The notes under the pieces: model-generated
Seen by the model: the letters and a program-made list of their open reading frames with translations, nothing else
What the model was told of the DNA's origin: nothing
The model's database searches: none
Translations under genes and position numbers: made by a program
DNA from: Chlamydoabsidia padenii
Taxonomy: Eukaryota > Mucoromycota > Mucoromycetes > Mucorales > Cunninghamellaceae
Assembly (NCBI GenBank): GCA_025330725.1
Contig: JAIWND010000007.1
Span: 310,001 to 374,000, forward strand
DNA: 64,000 bases
Direction: 5' to 3'
Part shown: positions 50,871 to 60,719 of the stretch, piece after piece
How positions within the stretch are numbered: position 1 is the stretch's first letter
Layout of the letters: each line of letters starts with the position of its first letter

Positions 50871-50945
<75 letters not shown>
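50871..50945. repeat. 75-bp poly-T tract
   Basis: An uninterrupted run of T, the longest homopolymer in the window. It could be the tail of an old retrotransposed sequence inserted on the minus strand or replication slippage; no flanking element is visible. Confidence 0.9.
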
Positions 50946-51046
50946 CCTTTGTTACTATCCAACTATTGGTTTACCATGGTATGAAGCACTCGAATCTTTT
51001 TAACTCCTATTTCAAATGTGAAGACTCTTACTGACGATGGATTCTT

Positions 51047-51930
51047 ATGGAAAATGACGACTTTGCAGCAACACAATTGGAAGACTCGTGGGAACACTGG
51101 TACTCTTCTATCGACAAACGTATTAATCTACAATGTAACATACTTTAACAATGCCTCTTGTTTACTTTAATCTATTGAAAACTGGTACTCTTTTGTCTTC
51201 ATGTTATAGTAAAGTGACATGCTTACTAGGTGTTTGCTCTTTTATAACTGTAGGAATTCCCTCTGTGTGGTTGCGATTATGTGGCTCTTTTTTTTTGGGC
51301 GGTGGGCGGGGTTTATCTATCAATGCAACAGCTCGTGGGATCTCACTTCCCAACTTTGTATCTCTTGACTTTTGATTATGCTTGCTTGGGCCTTCTTTAA
51401 CGTTTTGGGATCTTTTGGGTGTCTGGCAAATTCGTGTTTATAAAGTAGTTAGGTGTTTGGCTGTCAACAAAAGATAAGTATGATATGTAATGGACTAGCA
51501 AGGAAAAAAAAAAGGGGGGGACGAGATTGATTGATTCTCATCTTCTCTTCTTTTACTATCTATAGGTGCGACAGTGCTATTTGGAATTGGCTATGAAGGA
51601 TTGAACCCTGGAAGGAGATTATCACTTTGCTAATGACAACCCAATCAAGTACGAAGCCACCATCTCACTCGAACACATTATCGGCAGCTTCAACATCAAC
51701 ACCAACTTTTGATCCAACTACTATGTCTTCAAGCGATTACGATGAACGAAGTCTTAAAACGGGGTCGCGAACACGCACTTGAGCATTCTTCGCTATTTGA
51801 CATGGCTTCCATTATGGTTGCCTCTCTACTTTACAAAAATGGGTGGTCCTTGTCCCTTTATCTACTAATGTTGTTTGGCTCAATGACGATTATGCTCTTT
51901 GACACGATGGGGTGGGTTTCGACTTGCTGA
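51047..51930 (+). pseudogene. Decayed gene of unknown family
   Basis: A clear start reads MENDDFAATQLEDSWEHWY and SIDKRINLQ before a possible GT donor near 51139. After an AG near 51565 a segment reads VRQCYLELAMKD, a TGA stop, then TLEGDYHFANDNPIKYEATI and SLEHIIGSFNINTNF. Coding-like composition then switches frame (LKRGREHALEHSSLFDMAS, YKNGWSLSLYLLMLFGSMT). The in-frame stop and frame changes suggest a pseudogene; the family is not recognised. Confidence 0.4.
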
Positions 51931-52539
51931 TCTTCACTTCCTCTTGGGTAGTTTTATGAACACCGCTTAAAATGTATGGATTGATCAATCTCTTTGCCTC
52001 TTCTTCCTGTTGCCTTTGTATGAAAAAGAGGTGTGATCATGGTGAATAAGACCAAGATCCATGCATTGGTGTTAGAATAGATTTAGTAGAATAGTTATTT
52101 AAAACAGAAAAATATAATAAACAACAATATCTTACATAACATGAATCATTTGTCTTGAACAAAAAAAAAGGGGGAGACATCACTCAAAATACAGATCGTA
52201 TGATGTGTGTAGTGAATCAAAGAGGAATAAATAGTGATCTTAAAATTCAAGGCCACGCGTGATATGTTTGCATGAATTCGTTTTACTGATATTAGGACGG
52301 ATAACTTACACTTTTTAACAAGAACATTCAAAAGGTTAAATCTAATCCAAAAAGATTCTGGTGCTCACTACTTTAATACAGACAAGACATACTTTTTGAA
52401 TCTAAAATACTCTAACATCTACTAGATCTGGCCGTATCACATGAATGCATAAAAAAAAAAAAGGATGTGGATGTAGCAGCCCATTAAAGGAAATTTATTC
52501 AATCGCCGAACGACAAAAGGAAGAAAAATAAAAAAGAAG

Positions 52540-52611
52540 CTCTCAGACGGGGAATTGAACCCCGGTCTCCCGCGTGACAGGCGGGGATACTAACCACTAT
52601 ACTATCTAAGA
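52540..52611 (-). tRNA. tRNA-Asp (anticodon GTC)
   Basis: On the minus strand a 72-nt cloverleaf is present. The 7-bp acceptor stem TCTTAGA/TCTGAGA (one G-U pair) is followed by TA at 8-9, a D arm with GTGGTTAGTA, the anticodon loop CTGTCAC within a CCCGC/GCGGG stem, a short variable loop and the T arm GGGGTTCAATTCCCC. The discriminator base is G. There is no intron. A T-rich terminator follows on the minus strand just after the 3' end. Its first 16 nt are duplicated 5.3 kb away as the target-site duplication of a LINE. Confidence 0.97.
52596..52611. repeat. Left target-site duplication of the LINE (inside the tRNA 5' end)
   Basis: ACTATACTATCTAAGA, identical to 57908-57923. It is exactly the first 16 nt of the tRNA-Asp (as reverse complement) and ends at its 5' nucleotide. 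Confidence 0.9.
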
Positions 52612-53092
52612 GAGAGTATAGATAGTTTAACGCGCGTCGAAATTTCTCTCTCTTTTATACTTTTTTCCACGGCATTACCCCTTAAATTACACCCCTTGTG
52701 ACACCTGACACATACCATTTTTTACCCCTTGATTTAAACTCCGACATTTATTTCCTTTTTCGACCATCAACACCCCCATTTCTAAAAAAATTATTTTACC
52801 CCTTGATCCAAACCCCGACACACCGTCACCTCATCCCAACAACACTTCACTCACCACCATTCCCCCTGTACCACCCCCTAATCAACTGCTTCCGACCCCT
52901 CCTCCCGGTACTAAACGCACTCGCGACCTCCTGACTAAAGTACCCCTTACCCCCTCCCAAGTATCAGCCAGAAAACGACAGGCTACCCCCATTGCTACCC
53001 CCCCAAAAAACCCCCATTTAGAAAAAACAAACACACACAAAAAAAAAAATTACCCCTCACCCCTTCCACTAACCACCACCCCGGATTCCGCC

Positions 53093-54106
53093 ATGGCAAC
53101 CCCCCCTAGCAACGCACTTCCAGACTGGGCACTCCAGATGGAAAAACGACTTTCTAGCATGGAAGCCATCATTAAAGAAAACCAAAACCTTCGCACCGAA
53201 CTCATCGCTGCCAAACAACTCATAGAAAAACTACAACAACAAATACAAGATCAAAACCCACCCACAATTTCAAACAACGGAAAAAACCATGCGACTTTTT
53301 CAAACACCGACATACGACCCCTTTTGACTCATGATACCGTTTTCGATCGTCATACATCCACGCAGGACTCGATATATGCAACAGTACCAAACACCACCAC
53401 ACCTCACTCCTCCTACGCCGCCATTACCAAGAAGACAATACCACCAAAAAAAAAAAAGCCAGCCCATCTCCAACAAAAAAAAAAAAAGGAGATGGATCGC
53501 CTTCGACATCCTTCTGACGGAATGGTGGAATGGGCACTTCGACATTTCAACGAACCCGCTGGACCACAAGGGTATACCTTTGTGTATCTCCCCTCTCCTA
53601 GACGCACCACACCAAGTGAACTCCGAAAGACACTCACTATCCTCGGCATTAACACCAAACGAATTATTGATATTCACACCCCGACAAGAAAGGTCATCGG
53701 TATATTGATTCACCAATCCTACGCAGACGAATTCACAGACATATTAAAAAAAAAGAAGCTAACCCCACTCACATTTGATCCCACAGCAGCTTCCGTCCTT
53801 GTAGATCCTCGCTTCGACCATTACAACGAAGAACAGCGCGTACAGACAGCCACCACCATCCACCAAAAACGAATCGGCACCATCTGTCGCCGTATGCGCA
53901 ACCAGCACCTCGGGAACGCCCTCATCTCATTTTTTCATAACACCGACGGCCCCCACCACATCAATGATGATATATACACCGATCACTTCCAATCATCCAC
54001 AGCACTCGACATTCAACCTCGATTTCAAGATTACAATCCGACACCAGGAAATCGACCCCAATTGACATGGACATCCAAGATTCCCCAAGGTGAATCTGCT
54101 TCATGA
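53093..54106 (+). CDS. LINE ORF1 protein (RNA-binding/coiled-coil)
   Basis: 337-residue open frame. Residues 10-50 form a predicted coiled coil (QMEKRLSSMEAIIKENQNL onward). The central part (about 160-220) has the alternation of an RRM-like fold: YTFVYLPSPRRTTPSELRKT, LGINTKRIIDIHTPTRKVIG. ORF1 chaperones the element RNA in this class. Coding-like sequence upstream in another frame (GTKRTRDLLTKVPLTPSQVS, near 52905-52965) suggests the original ORF1 started earlier and is broken at an A-run near 53038. The downstream frame remains open. Confidence 0.75.
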   Translation: MATPPSNALPDWALQMEKRLSSMEAIIKENQNLRTELIAAKQLIEKLQQQIQDQNPPTISNNGKNHATFSNTDIRPLLTHDTVFDRHTSTQDSIYATVPNTTTPHSSYAAITKKTIPPKKKKPAHLQQKKKKEMDRLRHPSDGMVEWALRHFNEPAGPQGYTFVYLPSPRRTTPSELRKTLTILGINTKRIIDIHTPTRKVIGILIHQSYADEFTDILKKKKLTPLTFDPTAASVLVDPRFDHYNEEQRVQTATTIHQKRIGTICRRMRNQHLGNALISFFHNTDGPHHINDDIYTDHFQSSTALDIQPRFQDYNPTPGNRPQLTWTSKIPQGESAS

Positions 54107-54179
54107 TGAGGGTCCAACAAAATCAATCTCCAAGTGCTCTCGAGCACACCAAAAAAATAATAAAAATCGCTCCAACTCA

Positions 54180-57039
54180 ATGCACAAGGAATTGACCGAC
54201 TCCCTGACGAAGTCATCACCTTCTGCACAAAAAAAAAAAAAAAAATTGACATCCTCTTACTAACCGAGACATATCTTTTAACAGGTAACCTTCACACCAC
54301 CTGGACACAATACCACACCTACGCCACCAAAGCACCCACTGCACATAGAGTCATGGAGGATTATCACTACTAATCCGCCCTGACTTCCCTCATCACGTCC
54401 ACCATCATCCACCATAAATCAGTACACTATCACTTGTTTCATAGATAAATATACCATCCATGGCCTCTATCTTCCAGCACAACTTGATCTAGTCCAGTAT
54501 CGATCTACTTTATTTAATATCCCAATCCACAGCAATACTATTTTACTAGGAGATCTAAACACCAGATTAGGACCAACAATTGGAGACACCAGGACGAACA
54601 ATCGTCACCACACCTTTGAGGAATGGCAGACCACCCACGACATCATCAACTGGAATCAAGTTTATGCTTTTGGCCAGCCCACACTGACACCATCAACGGA
54701 CGGAGCATCATCGATTTTTTCCTATCACCACAGGATCCCACTGCCGCCAACGAAGTCATCATCCACCATCAGCATTCGTTTAATTCCGACCACATCTATG
54801 TGAGGCTTCCTTTGTGATCGACCAGACTATCGCAATCCTTCCACCACCACCTCCAGGCAGACGACAATGGAAACTCCAGCGATTAACCGAGCAGGACCTA
54901 ACCAACATATACATTAATACCTTCACCACATCCACCTTACCAATAATAGAGCGCCTCCACACCCTACATTGATCCTCACCTACCTACTGCGCTTCTGATG
55001 GCTACCACCTAATCGAAAGATTGCCACCCAGATCACCACTAACATTTACGACGCGTTGGATGCCAGTGTCACCCCAAGCAAAGTCAGACCCGAAAATTGG
55101 AAATGGTTTTGGACCGAAGAACTTCAAAACCTAGCCACCAATCGACAGCACCACTACAATACATGGAGGAATACCACCAACCCCATCGCCCAAATCGCCA
55201 CATGGAAGAAATACATCCAAGCCAAGTCCAAGTTCACCAATGCAGTCAAGCTAGCCAGGGCAATACAATGGCGATAATTTGCACAGGATCTACAGGCTTC
55301 AACAAGTAATGAGGTTAATAAGTATATTAAAGAAGAAAAAAAACATCCCCACCCCTCTCGGCCCCCAAGATGCAGCGGATCAAATGCGCAATCATTTAGC
55401 CACGGTCTTTGGAGGTCATAGGCAGAGCAACCAACCACCCAATCCCACTCCATTTTCGTCCCCCATACCCTCCTTTTTTCTTCTGCTAACTTACATAGAA
55501 TCATCACCACCGAATTGCCGATGCGCAAAGCTCCAGGTAAAGACCATATCACCAGTAAGATGTTACGACCCATCGCCGATCCATTATCCAAAGTCCTATC
55601 ACCACTTCTCCATATGTATTGGGTATGGTCCTATATTCCAACAATGTGGCGTACTGCCCAAGTGGTGCCAATCTATAAAAAGAATGATACAACCGAACCC
55701 AGCAACTACCGACCCATTAGCTTAACCTGTACATTCCGCAAGATCATCGAGCGTACCCTATTACCTGTACTGAAAAACCAAATGAAGACCCTAGATTTCG
55801 TCCAAGGTGGATTCCGAGAGAAGCGAGGCAGTCTTGATCAAGCATTCAACCTTCACATGATCATCCGGGAGTACAAGCGCCAATACCACCGCTCACCAAC
55901 ACTAGCCTTCTTGGACATCAAACAGGCCTATGACTCCGTCCAAAGCATCATTATCTGGACCAAGTTACACGATCAAGGCGTCCAACCCGAGCTAGTATCT
56001 ATCATCAGAAATATGTTCGAAGAGGTGAGTATTCAAATCATCATCAAGAATTATCTATCCACCCCTATCCACCCCACCACTGGTGTCCTCTAAGGTTCTA
56101 TCCTGAGTCCACTACTGCACACAGTTTTTATAGATTCCTTACCTGAAGCCTTAAGGATAACAGGTAACCACCCCATCACCATTCGTACCCTACCTCCATC
56201 ATTATTATCAGAGTCAGCCATCCTACAAAAAAAAAAAAAAAAGAAAAAACAGAAAAGTTGAAAGGTTAGACACCCAGGTAAGTATAATCAATTCCACCGT
56301 CTTTGCCGACGACGTTGCCTTGGTTGGTTCTGCCGAAGATATTGCCAACGTGCTTACCATCGCTGAACGCCATTCCCAAGATAATGGCTACCAATGGAGT
56401 CCTACCAATTGCGAACTAGTCAATCCTTCGCCCACCATTCCATACACCATCTACAACCAGTCTTTACCTGTCTCGACATCATTCAAATATTTGGGCATTC
56501 CTTTCAACGAAGACGGTATCCGTAATTCCCAACTGGTCCATCAAGCCATTACCAAAGCCACCAACCAACAACAAGCACTCCGTCGAATAGGTCTACACCA
56601 ATATGGGCTAGACATTCACCAAGCCATCAAAGCCTATCGCACCTTTATCCGCCCCATCCTTGAATATGGTCTGGCCATCGTCCAACTTCATCCAACACAC
56701 CTCCGCGAAATCCACAAGTGCCAGTAGAGATACATCCGTCTTCAGTTGAATCATAACATCACCGCGAATTCACCCACCACCATTATCGAGCACATTGGCA
56801 ATATACTGACTACCGACATTCGTATCAAGATATTGCAATTCAAGTTCCTTGCTCGTATCCACCAACTTCCACCATGTGTTTTTATCGCTAATATCGTTGC
56901 TTTATTCCTTCCGTTTGTGTCCCGAGATGCTGAATGGTCAAAGATGATTAAACGTGATAACCTATATCAATTATATAAAAAACAACAAGAAAAAAAGATA
57001 AAATATGAAGAAGAAAAAAACAAAAGAGATAAAAGAAAC

Positions 57040-57070
<31 letters not shown>

Positions 57071-57708
57071 AGATAAAAAAGCAAAAAGAAAAAGAAAAAG
57101 AAACAGAAAACTTAATTATCGTCACAGCACTAACCCTAATTAGGACACACCTACTTCAGACTCAGATTCTGATTTAGAAATAGATCCCCCTCCCAGTATA
57201 GATTCCATCACTACCATTAACACAGAACAACGAGATGCTGATCATTGCACTCGCCAAAAACAACATGTCACCCTCCAGAGATCACGTCCTCCTCCTCTTC
57301 CTCGTCGTATGGACCCTATAATAACCATACCTGCCACTACCAAAGAACGTCATCGCCTCATCAAATGGCGGACGCATTGGCCTCACCAGATCCTACACCA
57401 ACTTGCTCCTGCGATCATACCAGTTCAGGCACAAGAATCATTACACACAAAAATTACACACAGGAATGCCACATCCTAGAACCCTTCATCATTCAGCTTC
57501 AAATGACAATGGCCCACTACCACCTCCCACCAATGCCAACTCACATCTATCATCTTAATATCATTGATCATTTCCTCAACCTCCTTCCGAGCGATCACAA
57601 CAAGATGAAGCTCCCACACTCCCAACCAATCACCACATTTGAATTCGAACCCATTGACTTCAGATGGATGCAACTTGTTCCATCCCCATTCACCTCAACA
57701 TCATCATA
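54180..57708 (+). pseudogene. LINE ORF2 remnant: endonuclease, reverse transcriptase, C-terminal zinc cluster
   Basis: Endonuclease blocks are IDILLLTETYL, LLGDLNTRLG and SIIDFFLS with FNSDH. RT blocks are KAPGKDHI, PIYKKND with NYRPISLT, FLDIKQAYDSV, GVL-stop-GSILSPLL and the catalytic FADD (near 56309). The C-terminal part has KWRTHW and a CSCDH...C cluster. Breaks: a frame change at the A-run near 54230, others around 54350-54700 and 55280, a TAA replacing the usual Gln codon just before GSILSPLL (near 56091), an A-run near 56229, a TAG near 56726, and a lysine-coding A-run near 57043. The element cannot make a functional enzyme. Confidence 0.88.
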
Positions 57709-57907
57709 ATCATTCATGCATTCATGCAACGTATTTTCAACACCCGACCCTTCCATCTCACTCTCTCACACAACCCTCTTTTTTTTCTTTTTTTTGAATC
57801 CCTCCCCCCAGTCCTCCCCACAAGCCAACCATATACGTTTCGTGCTCGGTTTTTCTAGTGCTTGTTGTTGTTTGAGACACAACCTTTAATAAAAAAATAA
57901 ACTTTGA

Positions 57908-57923
57908 ACTATACTATCTAAGA
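57908..57923. repeat. Right target-site duplication of the LINE
   Basis: Second copy of ACTATACTATCTAAGA. The sequence after it (CTCCTATATTAG) should be the original upstream flank of the tRNA-Asp gene. Confidence 0.9.
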
Positions 57924-58127
57924 CTCCTATATTAGAAAAAAAATTAGAAAAATTCCAAAATGCTATATATTTCACCTCTATTTCCCACTCCGCGTTGTCA
58001 TGATTGGACCGGAATCGAAATTATATCTATATAAGGATCGCCATACCGTTTATTTAAACGTGTATCCTATTTAGAACCCCAATCACTGTTAACACGGATA
58101 CCGCTAAATCACCTGAAAAAAAGGATG

Positions 58128-58161
58128 CACTCCCCAACAAGCACTCCCACCCTCATCCGAC

Positions 58162-58197
<36 letters not shown>

Positions 58198-58663
58198 ACA
58201 AAAGTCAGGTTAAAACTATTTTGAGGCTATACTACTCCATACAGTAGACTTGGTACAATGGTCATTATGTAAAGTTTGTTGGAAATAGGCTAAGGAATGC
58301 ACATGGTCACTTTTGTCATTAGCATCACTTGCTCATTGAGACAATAGAGCTCTTAAGATTTCAGGCGAGAGTAAGCGGGTTTTGAAAATAGTTTTGTTTT
58401 GTGTGTCAATTTTCGTTCTGCAACTTTTTTTTTTCACAAAAGTCAGGGTAATACGATCTTGAGGCTATACTACTCCGTACAAAGAACTTGGTACATTGGT
58501 CATTATGTAAAGTTTGTTGGAAATTGGCTAAGGAATGCACATGGTCACTTTTGTCATTAGCATCACTTGCTCATTGAGACAATAGAGCTCTCTTAAGATT
58601 TCAGGCGAGAGTAAGCGGGTTTTGAAAATAGTTTTGTCTTGTGTATCAATTTTTCATTCGGTC

Positions 58664-58702
<39 letters not shown>

Positions 58703-58905
58703 CCCACAAAAGTCAGGGTGAAACGATCTTTAAGTTATACTACTCCATACAGTAGACTTGATACATTGGTCATTATGTAAAGTTTGTTGGAAATTGGCTA
58801 AGGAATGCACATGGTCACTTTTGTCATTAGCATCACTTGCTCATTGAGACAATAGAGCTCTCTTAAGATTCAGGCGAGAGTAAGCGGGTTTTGAAAATAA
58901 GCTTG
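58128..58905 (+). repeat. Tandem triplicate of a roughly 210-bp repeat, related to the copy at 11.4 kb
   Basis: Three copies start at about 58199, 58435 and 58705 (CAAAAGTCAGG) and each ends in TAAGCGGGTTTTGAAAATA. Poly-T runs of different length separate them, up to about 40 T. Copies 2 and 3 are nearly identical to each other. Copy 1 carries the additional left-end block GCACTCCCCAACAAGCAC (near 58130) that is also at 11.4 kb. They are non-coding. The T runs point to either amplification by slippage or to successive insertions. Confidence 0.9.
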
Positions 58906-59339
58906 GTCTTTCATTCTACTGAGAATGAAAGATGAAAATAGATATACGTCAGAAACAATACCTCTTATTGAACGGAATTCAGAAATAATAACACTTGATA
59001 AAGATTTGGTAAAATTAACAATAATTTTAGTTAAAGCCAAAAATAACATCTACTTTGTAATTGTCATTTCTTCGTTTTTGTTTGATATTTTAGAATTTTA
59101 ATGTTTTTGACCCAGATAATAAACATATCATGGTGAAAAGACTCTGGTTTTTTTTTTCAAACGTAAATTGCTCCTCTCCTAGGCTACCCCTGGCAACGAC
59201 ACTTGGTTTGCTGGATTGGGAAATTCATGCAGAATCAGGATTTGAAATTAAAACACCGCAATCACTTGCATAAATCAAATCTCATTGTTGTGAAAAATGA
59301 ATGTTAGTATTTCATTAATTTGTACGTACCCTGGAAGAA
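58906..59339. other. Gap between tandem repeat and Fanzor-like remnant
   Basis: AT-rich. A frame near 59182-59300 (GYPWQRHLVCWIGKFMQNQ onward) may be a further upstream piece of the nuclease-like gene, but the evidence is weak. GGATTTGAAAT near 59239 is a loose match to the recurrent motif. Confidence 0.3.
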
Positions 59340-60135
59340 GAAATGGAAAATTATGATGCAAAACAAGTACACAAATTTACGAAGGTCTACTCCAATGATA
59401 TCCAAGCTCAAAGAATCAGTAGCCATTCAAGAACCGACTATTGTCGCCATGTCATGAAGAAAAAAAAAAAGGAGCAAACCAATATCAATGCCATTGAAGG
59501 ATATCTGTCGGCAATTGAACAAGTGCATAAAAACCAAGACGATCAGCACCATGTTTACCTTATATGAAAGTCAGCAATACCGACATCTTCTATACACATT
59601 CTACCACCAATCTCCACAAACCAAGAGGCAAAACTATGGCATGGAAAGATTCAACGGCAAGGCCTATGAATCTGCGGCAAACGCCTTTATACAAAACCCA
59701 GTGGATTCCAAGTTCACTCCCCACCAAGCCAAACCAGTTGTGTTTTATGGGGATGCTGGCCAAGGTCATGGTTCAAGAATAAAAGGATACCAGCGCCAAA
59801 GCATAACCAAGTTACAACAATCTCTCAAGGAAAAGGCAACAGTTCATAAAACTAATGAATACCTTACATCAAAACTATGTTGTGTCTGTGACTCTCGGGT
59901 TGTTAACCCACGGCAGTGGGATAGCACCAAGCTGAATTCAGGAATCGTTGTCTGTATCAATTCTGATTGCATTGGAAGAAAAAATGGATTTGCTTCGCGG
60001 GGGTGGGAGCAAAATACAGCAATAAACATTTTGAAGAAAGGAGTTTACGAAGCGGCGACCAATATCGACTACCCCGCTTTTACACCAGTAACAACACACA
60101 TTTTATTCAAGTACTTATTCCGTGGTGAGGTGTAA
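59340..60135 (+). pseudogene. Fanzor/TnpB-like RNA-guided nuclease remnant (RuvC C-half plus zinc ribbon)
   Basis: Two overlapping frames. The first (about 59343-59567) reads KFTKVYSNDIQAQRISSHSR through INAIEGYLSAIEQVHKN. The second runs from about 59560 through ESQQYRHLLYTFYHQSPQTK to the stop at 60135. The second holds VVFYGDAGQGHGSRIKGYQR, the RuvC-II-like Glu in HKTNEYLTSKLC, and a four-Cys zinc ribbon (CCVC and CINSDC), then WEQNTAINILKKG where RuvC-III normally reads RDxNAAxNI. The RuvC-III Asp appears as Glu in my alignment, and no RuvC-I Asp segment is found. The frame break near 59560 and missing catalytic parts mark it as decayed. Such proteins travel on eukaryotic transposons; here no terminal repeats are seen. 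Confidence 0.75.
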
Positions 60136-60719
60136 TGGTAAGTTGCATAAACCCCTCATATCCGTATTATCGCTTACTGATATTTTCATTCGCCGACTAA
60201 TTATTTCAAAATCAAAGTTATGCGTTCCTTTTGGGTTGTCAGTGTGATGTATGCTCCGATACTCTAGTTTTTGCATGAATTGGAGTATCTTTTTAAAAGT
60301 TTAAATCAGTAAGCATATATGTATTGTAGAGACCTTTCAACTCATTGGATACATACAACGTAATTTACATAAGGTCTCGTCCTCGGCTGAAGCCAACACC
60401 TTGTTATAGAGATGAAATTCAGAGCCCGATTTTATGCAAACTACACGATTTACTTCAGATCATAGTTTCCCGCACTAATAAAAGTAAAGAAAATGTTTTT
60501 TACCTTTATCTTGATAATTTTGATATCCGTTCATTGGTTTCCGATCTTTCTTCCCAAATTAGGAACCACATGTTTTGTTTCGAGGCAATGGATGTGTCCA
60601 TGCAGTTTATATAATTTCCAAAAACACACACACACAAGATATCATAGGGTCAAACCAGGATTTTTTATTTCAAACTACAGTATAACAAAGCAACGACTAA
60701 AACACTATAGGGTAACAGA
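60136..60719. other. Intergenic after the Fanzor-like remnant
   Basis: An 89-residue frame at 60345-60614 (SRPRLKPTPCYRDEIQSPIL) has no recognised domain. A CA microsatellite lies near 60625-60635. The right boundary of the transposon is not visible. Confidence 0.3.

Larger units (their letters stand above)
50525..51046. promoter_or_regulatory. Upstream region of the kinesin-like gene
   Basis: A motif variant (TTTCAACTCCGCC) lies about 90 bp upstream of the ATG, and an exact copy lies at 50806-50816. A 75-T homopolymer follows. Confidence 0.4.
52612..57907 (+). mobile_element. L1-like non-LTR retrotransposon (LINE), full length but decayed
   Basis: Bounded by a perfect 16-bp direct repeat, with an A-rich 3' end (TTTAATAAAAAAATAAACTTTGA) and two reading frames in LINE order: a basic ORF1 with a coiled coil, then an ORF2 with apurinic-type endonuclease, reverse transcriptase and a C-terminal Cys/His cluster. 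It lacks LTRs. The type recalls the Grem-LINE1 elements known from Mucoromycota pericentromeres; that link is from family knowledge and is untested here. Homopolymer A runs and stop codons in ORF2 show that it is inactive. Its 5' end abuts the 5' end of tRNA-Asp. Confidence 0.9.

Noticed and set aside
51590..51620. GGATTGAACCCTGG resembling a tRNA T arm
   Set aside because: No cloverleaf can be formed around it, and it lies in the coding-like segment of a decayed gene.
57000..57110. Lys-rich peptide end as a possible nucleolar protein
   Set aside because: It is an A-run expansion within the LINE ORF2 remnant.
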